Shown: in pieces, positions 7,390 to 14,738 of the stretch
Position numbering within the stretch: the first letter of the stretch is position 1
Layout of the letters: the number at the start of each line of letters is the position of its first letter
Assembly: GCA_015663225.1 (NCBI GenBank)
Contig: DQSO01000050.1
Location: forward strand, 1 to 16,520
DNA from: Campylobacterales bacterium
GTDB lineage: Bacteria > Campylobacterota > Campylobacteria > Campylobacterales > QNZT01
Reading direction: 5' to 3'
Length of the DNA stretch: 16,520 nt
The notes under the pieces: generated by a model
The model's input: only the letters and a program-made list of their open reading frames with translations
Told to the model about the DNA's origin: nothing
Databases searched by the model: none
Translations under genes and position numbers: made by a program

Positions 7390-8130
7390 ACCAAAAATTT
7401 TATCATGCTTTATTGAAAATCTAAATGCTGATTTTATATGCCATATAATATGTTTTGAAAATAGTTTTCGACTAGCCATCTTTGCATTATGTTCAATATA
7501 ATAAGCATGATTTAGCTTTATATCAAAGTTCTTTTTCTTTGCTCTTAAACATATATCTATATCTTCACAATACATAAAATACCCTTCATCAAATCCATTT
7601 AAAGCTCTAAATACATCAGGTTTAAAAATCATAAATGAACCAGAAATCCACTCTGGTGATTGTTGATTTAAGTTTGAACCATAGTGCAATCTCTTTCTTA
7701 GTATGATAGATATAATAAAATTTATGAAGTATGGGAAATATCGATCAGGAAAATCTAATAGATTTTTATTTTTGTTAAGGTATGACCTAGCTGAACCAAT
7801 ATCTGAAGAAAAGTTTTTTACTAAACCATAAAGTTCTTGAGGTTTTATTGAAATATCTGGATTACATATGATATAAATATCTTCACTTCTAGGATTTACT
7901 TTTTTAAAAAGTCTATTATGATTTGCACCAAAACCTCTTTGTCTCTCATTTAAAATATAACCTATATTATTTTTAAGACAAGATGATTTTAATTCTTTAG
8001 AATTTGAGTTATCTAAAATAGTTATGACAACTCTAAACTCTTTAATTTTTTTAGGAAAATGTATAAAGTTCTCAATAATTAAATCTTCATTTTTATGAGA
8101 TACGATGCTTATAAAAATTGTCTTTTGCAT
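7351..8130 (-). CDS. family 2 glycosyltransferase
   Basis: A 259-aa cytoplasmic GT-A enzyme that should move a sugar from a nucleotide donor to an envelope glycan acceptor. Seen: the N-terminal beta-strand TIFISIVSHKNED, ILDNSNS (38-44), RGFGANHN (65-72) and ICNPDI (88-93, the donor/metal site). Also present are the acceptor-side block WISGSFMIFKPDVF (161-174) and GFDEGYFMYCEDIDICLRAK (179-198), with the catalytic-type Glu/Asp in CEDID. The pattern is that of rhamnosyltransferase-like WbbL/RfbN proteins; the actual sugar cannot be read from sequence. There is no membrane segment. The start lies 2 bases after the stop of the coiled-coil gene, so they are co-transcribed. The last 12 codons overlap the DUF4838 gene on the other strand. 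Confidence 0.88.
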   Translation of the reverse strand: MQKTIFISIVSHKNEDLIIENFIHFPKKIKEFRVVITILDNSNSKELKSSCLKNNIGYILNERQRGFGANHNRLFKKVNPRSEDIYIICNPDISIKPQELYGLVKNFSSDIGSARSYLNKNKNLLDFPDRYFPYFINFIISIILRKRLHYGSNLNQQSPEWISGSFMIFKPDVFRALNGFDEGYFMYCEDIDICLRAKKKNFDIKLNHAYYIEHNAKMASRKLFSKHIIWHIKSAFRFSIKHDKIFGLTMANKKNPIQI

Positions 8131-8132
8131 TT

Positions 8133-9518
8133 TTAATCTTTAAATATTTGAGATATATAACCATTGTCCATTTTAAAGTTCAATATTTTATCTTTATCTA
8201 AAATATGTATTTGTCTATCTACTTCTGTGTTTGGATTATTTTTTAGATATAATTTTTTCTCTTCTTTTAAATTATGAAGATATTTTAATTCATTTTTTAG
8301 AGAATTTAACTCTGAAGAAAAATTATTAATAATAAAATCACTTTTAATCTTCTGTTTTAAATTTTTAATACTCTTTTGAAGCTCATCTTTCTCAGCTTCT
8401 GTAGAAGCAAGTTTCAAAAGAAGAGAATTATTAGACTTTTTAAGAGTATCCATCTTTTTTAACTCTAATTTTAATAAATTAAGTTCACTCATAAGATTTG
8501 TAACAATAGAATCATCTTTAGATTTTTCTTCTACTTGAGCTTTGTTTTTTAACTTCTTTATAGTAGATTTTAGATCCATATTCTCCTCTTGAAATGAAGC
8601 AAGTTTCATAACTAAAGTATTGTTTTTTTCTCTTATATCTTCAATTAAAGTTTTCATATCACTATATTCTTTTAGTTTCTTTTGAGTTATCTTCTCTTTA
8701 ATACTATCAATATTTATACTAAGCTTTGATTTCTCCTCTTTAACTTTATTGATTGTGTCTAAAAGTTTTAAATTAACTTTTTCCATATTTATTATTTTTT
8801 CTTCTAGTTTCTTACTCTCTTGAGTATTTTGTGAAGCATTTTTTGCTATATTTAGCTCTTGTTTTAAAATTTTATTATCTCTTTGAAGATTATCAAATTT
8901 TATTAAAAATGATTTTTCACTACTTTGAATATTCTCTTTTAATTTAATTTTATCCTGCTCTGAAGTTTGAAGTTTTTGTATTAAAAATCTATTTTCACTT
9001 TGAAGGTTATCAATATTATTTAAAAGTTTATATTTATCTTCTTCAAGTTGTTTTATACTGCTTTGTAAGAATATATTTTTTTCAAGACTTCCTTTTAATG
9101 TTTGAATATTATTAGTTGCATCATTCAAAGAATTATTTAGACGATCTATAACCGTTTTACTTTTTTGAGCTTCTTGTCTTAGTGTGAAATTATCTTCTTC
9201 CAATCTCTTAACTTGTGAAGGGTCTATATCGCTACTCTTTTTAAGAAGTTCTTCATAGTCCATCTCCATGGATAGATAACTCTTTTTTAGATTATCAATC
9301 TCAGAAGAAATTTGTAAATATTGGCTAGACTTTGTTATAAGTTCTTCTTCTAATTCATTTTTCTTAGCTTTGACTTTTGCTAGTTCATCATGTGCTATAT
9401 TTACTAACTCTTCGCTGCTCTCATTTGATTTAAGTTTTGAAAATAACCAGCCTATTATAAACCCTATTATTGCAGCTATTGTTATATATATAACTATTTG
9501 AGAAATTATTTGATACAT
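8133..9518 (-). CDS. membrane-anchored long coiled-coil protein
   Basis: A 461-aa protein with one N-terminal membrane helix (about 8-27, IYITIAAIIGFIIGWLF). It continues as an almost unbroken heptad-type coiled coil (about 35-425) rich in Lys, Glu, Leu, Asn and Ile, ending in a short non-coiled tail (VDRQIHILDKDKILNF near 435-450). No enzymatic motif is visible. Residues 299-420 contain two tandem copies of a roughly 60-residue unit (NN-L-x-x-KLAS at each start). The ATG at 9516-9518 has AAGGA (9524-9528) five bases upstream. It lies 1 base after the small membrane protein gene and 2 bases before the glycosyltransferase gene. A spacer, scaffold or polar-tether role in the envelope is plausible but unproven. 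Similarity searches will be confounded by generic coiled-coil hits. Confidence 0.85.
   Translation of the reverse strand: MYQIISQIVIYITIAAIIGFIIGWLFSKLKSNESSEELVNIAHDELAKVKAKKNELEEELITKSSQYLQISSEIDNLKKSYLSMEMDYEELLKKSSDIDPSQVKRLEEDNFTLRQEAQKSKTVIDRLNNSLNDATNNIQTLKGSLEKNIFLQSSIKQLEEDKYKLLNNIDNLQSENRFLIQKLQTSEQDKIKLKENIQSSEKSFLIKFDNLQRDNKILKQELNIAKNASQNTQESKKLEEKIINMEKVNLKLLDTINKVKEEKSKLSINIDSIKEKITQKKLKEYSDMKTLIEDIREKNNTLVMKLASFQEENMDLKSTIKKLKNKAQVEEKSKDDSIVTNLMSELNLLKLELKKMDTLKKSNNSLLLKLASTEAEKDELQKSIKNLKQKIKSDFIINNFSSELNSLKNELKYLHNLKEEKKLYLKNNPNTEVDRQIHILDKDKILNFKMDNGYISQIFKD
8259..8624 (-). repeat. tandem duplication inside the coiled-coil gene
   Basis: Two adjacent units encode residues 299-362 (8433-8624) and 363-420 (8259-8432). 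They align as NNTLVMKLAS / NNSLLLKLAS at the start and SELNLLKLELKK / SELNSLKNELKY near the end, with about half the residues identical and a six-residue gap. At the DNA level a 13-base match, gaagcaagtttca, recurs at 8404-8416 and 8596-8608, offset by 192 bases (64 codons). Confidence 0.7.
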
Positions 9519-9519
9519 A

Positions 9520-10101
9520 TCAGTCCTTTTTTAGTAGTAATACTTTTATTTTATTTTTATTTTCTTGTTCGGTTTTATTAAAGATAACTTTTATATCGTC
9601 AATATCTATCTCATTTGTCACCAAATCATCTTTTATATGTTTTATAAAATTTTTTATTTCTTGGTTAAAATGATAAATTTTAATTACTATTTTACTATTT
9701 TTATTAAATTTATTTGCAATCTTTTTAATGATAGGATTATCTTGTTCATAACTGTTATTGATATTTAATTCAAGCTCTATTATCATATTTTGCTCTAACT
9801 TTGGAGCTTTTCTTTTTTCTTTTTTCTCTATTTTTTTCTGTTGTTTAGATAGTAGCTTCTGAATATATTTGTTTTCCTCTTTTGCACTACTAAGATGAAG
9901 ACTTTTATATAAACTTATATCTTCTGTCGTAGATTTATTTTTTTGCAGAATAACTTTTTTTTCAACTTTTTCAATTTTTTTAACACTTGATGTAGGTTTG
10001 TAAGAGTTATAGTATGAGTTATCTATATAGTTATGTACTGCAACTACATTTAACAAAAATATAAAGACAATACCAAGAAGTAAAATACTTTTACTAGTCA
10101 T
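9520..10101 (-). CDS. small membrane-anchored protein, possible degenerate OmpA-like C-terminus
   Basis: A 193-aa protein with an N-terminal membrane anchor (about 5-23), a Lys-rich, low-complexity linker (about 40-100), and a compact C-terminal domain (about 104-193). The C-terminal domain alternates strand and helix: MIIELELNI, NPIIKKIANKF, KIVIKIYHF, IKNFIKHIKDDLV, IDIDDIKVIF, KIKVLLLKK. This order and spacing resemble an OmpA/MotB-type peptidoglycan-binding domain, including the shape of its 'GID-x-x-RI' strand. However, the ligand-binding Asp and Arg of that family are not present, so the assignment is only suggestive. The ATG at 10099-10101 has AAGG (10111-10114) nine bases upstream. 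It is first gene of a three-gene unit with the coiled-coil protein and the glycosyltransferase. Confidence 0.75.
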   Translation of the reverse strand: MTSKSILLLGIVFIFLLNVVAVHNYIDNSYYNSYKPTSSVKKIEKVEKKVILQKNKSTTEDISLYKSLHLSSAKEENKYIQKLLSKQQKKIEKKEKRKAPKLEQNMIIELELNINNSYEQDNPIIKKIANKFNKNSKIVIKIYHFNQEIKNFIKHIKDDLVTNEIDIDDIKVIFNKTEQENKNKIKVLLLKKD

Positions 10102-10144
10102 ATAATCAAACCTTTCATAATAATTAAATTAACTTATTGGTTTA

Positions 10145-10150
10145 ATTATA
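10145..10150 (-). promoter_or_regulatory. extended -10 promoter for the coiled-coil operon
   Basis: The - strand reads TTGTATAAT, a perfect TATAAT preceded by TG as an extended -10, 43 bases before the ATG at 10101. It starts only a few bases after the msbA stop. No convincing -35 box is seen; the place where one should be lies in the 3' end of msbA. It would let the downstream genes be expressed apart from murJ-cysS-msbA, although read-through remains possible as I see no terminator. Confidence 0.55.
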
Positions 10151-10160
10151 CAAGAAAACT

Positions 10161-11882
10161 TTACTTTTTATTGTTATTTAGTGTAATAAACTCTTCACAT
10201 TCCTCTAAAAGTTTCGATTTGTTACCTTTACAAACTATCTGCCCATCTTTTAATACAACTATTTGATTTGCACTCTCAATCGTACTCAGACGGTGAGCTA
10301 TGACAAATGCAATTTTATTTTTAGAGATATGCTCTATCGCTTCAACTATTTTTTTCTCACTCTTATTGTCAAGGGCACTTGTAGCTTCATCAAATATAAA
10401 TATATCTGGATCTCTATAGATTGCTCTTGCGATTACTATTCGTTGTCGTTGACCTCCTGATAAGTTTGTACCATACTCATTTAGTTTTGTATCAATACCA
10501 TCTTCTAACACTTTTATAAAATCCCAAGCATTTGCTTGTTTTAAAGACTCTATTACCTTATCTCTATCAACTTCAAAACCATAAGCAACATTTTGAGCTA
10601 TTGAGTCATTTAACATATATACTCGCTGAGTTACGATAGCTATACGACTTCTAAGTGAGTCTAAATCAAACTCTTTAATATCAACACCATTAAGTGTAAC
10701 ACTACCTCTATCAGTGTCGTAGAACCTAAGTATAAGATTTATAAGTGAACTCTTACCTCCACCACTATTTCCAACAAAGGCTATCTTCTCTCCAGCTTTT
10801 GCAGTTAGGTTTATATCTTTTAAAAATGGCTTCCCGTTATAGTTTAAAAAAGCGGAGTTAAAAGATAGTTCAGTTATCTTAAAATCTACTTTTTTACCTC
10901 CGCAAGGTATCTTGGTCTCTCTTTGAAGTATAGAGTAAATTCGTTCACTAGCAGCTATCGCATCTTGAATCTGATTAAATAGTTTAGAAACTGACTTAAT
11001 AGGAGTATAGAGCATAAACAAAGCAGTTAAAAATGAGAAAAAAGCACCAACAGTCATCTTGTCATTTATCACCTCTTGACCACCAGTAAATATTATAAGA
11101 GCAGCTGCTAATGCACCAATAGTTTCCATCAGAGGAGTTGTTAGCTCATTTGTTTTTGTTGCTTTTATATTTAGTCTAAATATCTGTTCATTGTCTTTTT
11201 GAAAGTTAGTTAGCTCATACTTGTGAGTTCTTGAGGCTTGTATCATCTCTATGTTATTAAATATTTCACTTAGTCTTGAAGTGAGGTCTGAAAGTTTTTC
11301 CTGTGAGTCTATAGAGATTTTTTTCATCTTCTTTGCAAGTATAGAGAGAGGTTTAAAAGTAAGGGGTAAAAAAACAAGTGAGATAATCGCCATCTTAGGA
11401 TTTATATATAAAATATAGCCTAAAAGTATAATGATAGTTAAAACCTCTCTCATAAAACTAGGTATCATGTTAGCTACTACATTTCTAACTCTCTCTATAT
11501 CATTTGTAGTTCTACTTATCAACTCTCCACTTCTTTGGGAGTGAAAAAATGATATTTCAAAGCCTAAAAGTCTCTCTAACATCTCATATCGTATCTTTTT
11601 GATAATATCTTGACCGATGTAAGATGTATAATAAACTTGTATATACTTCCCAAAACCTTTTATCGTATAAACTACTACAAGCCCAAAAGGAACGATATAT
11701 AAAAGTGTTTCATCTTTATTTATAAATATCTCATCAAGTACAGGCTTTATCATGTATGCAGTCAAAGCAGTCCCACCTGCAGCCATAATCATACCTATAA
11801 TTGCATAAGTAAATTTTACTTTGTAGTTTTTAAAGTATGGAAAAAACCTCTTAACAAATATTTTTATCTCATCACTAATCAA
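10161..11882 (-). CDS. msbA: ABC exporter, MsbA-like lipid A/lipid flippase
   Basis: A 573-aa half-transporter that should dimerise in the inner membrane and flip a lipid, probably lipid A-core, using ATP. The N-terminal membrane domain (about 20-310, six helices) precedes a complete ATPase domain: Walker A GNSGGGKSS at 371-379, Q-loop VTQR near 417-420, signature LSGGQRQR at 474-481, Walker B IFIFDEA at 494-500, D-loop SALD, and switch H530 in AHRLST. The only usable start is TTG at 11880-11882: a stop lies one codon upstream and the first in-frame ATG is at codon 31. The TTG is well supported by GGAG (11890-11893) seven bases before it. It overlaps the cysS stop by 8 bases. Related exporters move other lipids or peptides, so substrate is inferred from family and envelope context. 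Confidence 0.9.
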   Translation of the reverse strand: MISDEIKIFVKRFFPYFKNYKVKFTYAIIGMIMAAGGTALTAYMIKPVLDEIFINKDETLLYIVPFGLVVVYTIKGFGKYIQVYYTSYIGQDIIKKIRYEMLERLLGFEISFFHSQRSGELISRTTNDIERVRNVVANMIPSFMREVLTIIILLGYILYINPKMAIISLVFLPLTFKPLSILAKKMKKISIDSQEKLSDLTSRLSEIFNNIEMIQASRTHKYELTNFQKDNEQIFRLNIKATKTNELTTPLMETIGALAAALIIFTGGQEVINDKMTVGAFFSFLTALFMLYTPIKSVSKLFNQIQDAIAASERIYSILQRETKIPCGGKKVDFKITELSFNSAFLNYNGKPFLKDINLTAKAGEKIAFVGNSGGGKSSLINLILRFYDTDRGSVTLNGVDIKEFDLDSLRSRIAIVTQRVYMLNDSIAQNVAYGFEVDRDKVIESLKQANAWDFIKVLEDGIDTKLNEYGTNLSGGQRQRIVIARAIYRDPDIFIFDEATSALDNKSEKKIVEAIEHISKNKIAFVIAHRLSTIESANQIVVLKDGQIVCKGNKSKLLEECEEFITLNNNKK

Positions 11883-13275
11883 CTAATCTCTCCCATAGTG
11901 TACCTTCACTCGTATCTTGTATAGATATGCTCATCTTATTTAGTTCATCTCTTATATCATCACTTAGTGCAAAATTTTTCTCTTTTTTAGCATCTGCTCT
12001 TTTTGATATTAACTCTTGTATTTTTTGTTTTTCTTCGTTGCTTATACCTATTTGAAAGTAAGTTGTAGCATTTTTTCCTCCAACTCCTAATACTTCATAT
12101 ATAAACTCTATATTTGAAAAACAAATTTTCTTTAAAGAGTTGTCTTTTGGATTATTATCAAGTGATTGATTTATACTGTTTATCATCTCATCAACAACAC
12201 TTAGTGCTTTTGAGATGTTCAAATCATCACTAAGAGCTTCCAAAAACTCTTTTTTAAACTCTTTGTCTACACTACTACCACTTCCAACTGCTATCTTCTT
12301 TTTGAGTCTATATATCTTATCAAGTCGTTTTTTACTTGCTTGAAGATCATGCTCATTGAAGTTAAAGTTTTGTCTATAATGGCTTGAGAGTAGATAAAAT
12401 CTAAGAACTTCGCCATCATACTTTTTAAGAGCATCTTTTAAAAAGAAACTATTTCCTAAAGATTTGCTCATCTTTTGATTGTCTATTTGTACAAAACCAT
12501 TATGCATCCAATACTTTGCTAGTGGAACTCCACTTTCACATCTACTTTGTGCAGCTTCATTTTCATGATGAGGAAAAAGTAGATCTGCTCCACCACCATG
12601 TATATCTATTTGATACTCTTTATCATCATATGCAAGATGCTCTTTTATCATAGCACTACACTCAATATGCCATCCTGGTCGCCCATCTTTGAACTGAGTT
12701 TTATATGAAAGTTCTCCATCTTTTGAAAACTTCCAAAGAGCAAAATCCTTTTGGTCTCTTTTTTGATTATTTGACTCTACTCGTGCTTGTGCATTTTCAT
12801 CTATGGTTTGATTTGAGAGTGAGAGGTATTTTATCTCTTTGCTTGTATCAAAGTAGATACCATCATCAAGCTCGTAAGCATAACCATCTTCTAATAGTTT
12901 TGCTATAAACTTAGTTATAATCGCAATACTCTCAGTTGCTTTTGGTTCAATATCAGCTTCAAGAACATTTAACTCACTCATATCATCTTTATATCGTTTT
13001 ATATAAAACTTGGTTAGCTCTTCTAAACTTTGTCCAGTAGTTTCTAGTTTTTTTACTATCTTATCATCTATATCAGTAAAGTTTTTTGCAAATGTAACTT
13101 GGTATTTTAGAGCCTTTAACACTCTTCGTAGTAGATCAAATACGATAGAACTTCGCCCATGACCTAGATGAGCTTCATCATATACGGTTGGTCCACAAAC
13201 ATATATCTTAACTTGGTTTTGATAAAGAGGTTTGAACTCCTCTTTTGTTTTTGTCTTAGAGTTGTAAAGAAGCAC
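11875..13275 (-). CDS. cysS: cysteinyl-tRNA synthetase
   Basis: Class I synthetase charging tRNA-Cys in the cytosol. The 466 aa are of normal length. Zinc ligands appear as C27 (VCGPTVYD), C206 (WHIECSAM), H236 and E240 (PHHENE). The HIGH-type motif is HLGH at 36-39, and KMSKS at 268-272 completes the ATP site. The C-terminal anticodon-binding helix bundle ends at LWERLVD. The start is GTG at 13273-13275 with AAAGGAAT (13281-13288) upstream; it overlaps the murJ end by 20 bases. Sandwiched between two envelope flippases, it is probably translated in step with them. Confidence 0.97.
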   Translation of the reverse strand: MLLYNSKTKTKEEFKPLYQNQVKIYVCGPTVYDEAHLGHGRSSIVFDLLRRVLKALKYQVTFAKNFTDIDDKIVKKLETTGQSLEELTKFYIKRYKDDMSELNVLEADIEPKATESIAIITKFIAKLLEDGYAYELDDGIYFDTSKEIKYLSLSNQTIDENAQARVESNNQKRDQKDFALWKFSKDGELSYKTQFKDGRPGWHIECSAMIKEHLAYDDKEYQIDIHGGGADLLFPHHENEAAQSRCESGVPLAKYWMHNGFVQIDNQKMSKSLGNSFFLKDALKKYDGEVLRFYLLSSHYRQNFNFNEHDLQASKKRLDKIYRLKKKIAVGSGSSVDKEFKKEFLEALSDDLNISKALSVVDEMINSINQSLDNNPKDNSLKKICFSNIEFIYEVLGVGGKNATTYFQIGISNEEKQKIQELISKRADAKKEKNFALSDDIRDELNKMSISIQDTSEGTLWERLVD

Positions 13276-14668
13276 TTGAGATTCCTTTTAAAAATAGTGT
13301 AATGATTATAACAAAAGCTACAAAAGCTATATAGACTAACAACAGTTTTGATTTTAGTATATCTAAAAACTCTCTTGCTCCAAAGTGTTTGATCGTTAAA
13401 CCTAGTAAAATAAAACCACTTAAAGCACTTGCTAGTGCTAGTCCTACAGCTTTTAGTGGATATACAAGGATTAGAGCTAGGACTATATTTATTCCCAGAG
13501 TTATCGCTGAGATTTTCGCTGCTTTTGCTTGGTTATGAGTAGAGTAAAGCCACAAAGAAAATATTTTAGCAAGTCCAAATGGCAGAAGACCTATAAGATA
13601 CATAGAGAGTATTGTTGCTGTATTTAAAGTATCAGCTAGTTCAAATGCTCCTCTTTGATATAAAAGCCAAACTATCTCACGAGAAAATATTATACCAACG
13701 ATAACCGAACCTGAAAGTGCAAAAAGAAGTATCCAAAAACTTTTTTTAAGCATCTTCTTTGCTCTATCTTCTTGATTGGAGTTTAAAAATCTTGCAATTT
13801 TAGGAAATATAGCAACTGAAGTAGCAATAGCAAATATCGCCAATGGAAATTGAAAAACCCTATTTGCATAGTATAGATAACTGATAGAGCCACTTACTAA
13901 AAAAGAGGCTAAGATACCATCTAAAAAAGCAGAAATCTGAGCAGTAGAACCACCAAGTACAGAGTTTATAAAACCTTTGTTAAATCTTTTTATATCAGAT
14001 TGGATTTTAGTTTTTTTCCTTTTTATAGATAGGTATCCATAGTAAAAGATCCTATCTAGCTTTAGCCACCTTATAGCTATCATGTGAGCAATAAGTTGTA
14101 AAAAACCACCAACTATAACACCGATACTAAGATTGTAGACTATTGCCTCTTTATCTAGCTCTTGAGAAAGAACAAGAGCTGTTATCATGCTAAGATTTAG
14201 AAGTGAGGTTGAAAATGCTGTAGTAGCAAAGTGGTTTTTATACTGCAATAGTGAAGCTAAAAATGTAACAAGAAAAATAAGTATAAGATAGTTAAAGTTG
14301 ATAGCAACAAGTGGAGCTGCTTTTTGAATAAGAGAGTCAGAAAATCCCCAAGCGATAAGTTTGGTAAAGTATTCACTAAATATAAAAACTATAAAAGTTA
14401 AAGCTATAAGTATAAGAGTAAACTTTTTTAAGATAGTAACTGTAAATACACTTTTTTGACGACTTGAAGCAAATGTAGGTATAAAACTCTGAGAAAATGC
14501 ACCCTCTGCAAAGATTCTTCTAAAAAGATTAGGAAGTTTAAATGCTACTATAAAAATATCACTATATATATTTGCTCCAAGGATTGAAGCTTGTAACATA
14601 TCTCTTATAAATCCTGTAATCCTTGAGATGAGTATCCCAAAACTATTTGTAAATATTGCTCTTATCAT
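13256..14668 (-). CDS. murJ: lipid II flippase MurJ (MviN)
   Basis: A MOP-superfamily membrane protein that flips the peptidoglycan precursor lipid II across the inner membrane. The 470 aa hold about 13-14 hydrophobic helices, slightly shorter than the E. coli protein. Conserved arginines of the central cavity are present: R16 and R22 in SRITGFIRD, R50/R51 in LFRRIFAEGAFSQSFIP, and R269 in YYANRVFQFPLAIF. The ATG at 14666-14668 is followed by the expected MurJ N-terminus, but no Shine-Dalgarno is visible before it. It leads the murJ-cysS-msbA chain and diverges from the FapA-type gene. Confidence 0.95.
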   Translation of the reverse strand: MIRAIFTNSFGILISRITGFIRDMLQASILGANIYSDIFIVAFKLPNLFRRIFAEGAFSQSFIPTFASSRQKSVFTVTILKKFTLILIALTFIVFIFSEYFTKLIAWGFSDSLIQKAAPLVAINFNYLILIFLVTFLASLLQYKNHFATTAFSTSLLNLSMITALVLSQELDKEAIVYNLSIGVIVGGFLQLIAHMIAIRWLKLDRIFYYGYLSIKRKKTKIQSDIKRFNKGFINSVLGGSTAQISAFLDGILASFLVSGSISYLYYANRVFQFPLAIFAIATSVAIFPKIARFLNSNQEDRAKKMLKKSFWILLFALSGSVIVGIIFSREIVWLLYQRGAFELADTLNTATILSMYLIGLLPFGLAKIFSLWLYSTHNQAKAAKISAITLGINIVLALILVYPLKAVGLALASALSGFILLGLTIKHFGAREFLDILKSKLLLVYIAFVAFVIIITLFLKGISSASLQL

Positions 14669-14674
14669 GTAAAT

Positions 14675-14680
14675 ATAATA
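14675..14680 (-). promoter_or_regulatory. possible -10 box for murJ
   Basis: TATTAT on the - strand, preceded by TTTTTTAG, lies so near the murJ ATG (14668) that transcription would begin at or within a base or two of it, giving a leaderless message. The absence of a Shine-Dalgarno agrees. A weaker alternative is TATATA at 14706-14711, with a leader of about 30 bases. Confidence 0.35.
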
Positions 14681-14681
14681 C

Positions 14682-14708
14682 TAAAAAATATCTGAAAAGT
14701 GTCGATAT
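14682..14708 (+). promoter_or_regulatory. sigma-28 (FliA)-like promoter for the FapA-type gene
   Basis: TAAAAAAT (14682-14689), 11 bases, then GTCGATAT (14701-14708), compared with the enterobacterial FliA consensus TAAAGTTT-N11-GCCGATAA. The core TAAA and CGATA and the spacing match exactly; overall 5 of 8 and 6 of 8 positions agree. Predicted start near 14715 gives a leader of about 24 bases. A TATAAT on the same strand at 14674-14679 is a possible additional sigma-70 -10 box. Confidence 0.45.
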
Positions 14709-14738
14709 ATAGGCTAAGAACTAGTTTAAGGGAAAAAT

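Noticed and set aside
8133..9518. SMC/Rad50-type ATPase for the long coiled-coil protein
   Set aside because: No Walker A, signature or Walker B motif is present and the N-terminus is a membrane helix.
9565..9768. 67-codon + strand frame inside the small membrane protein gene
   Set aside because: Phe/Ile/Tyr-rich antisense translation with no ribosome-binding site; the opposite strand has a better-supported gene.
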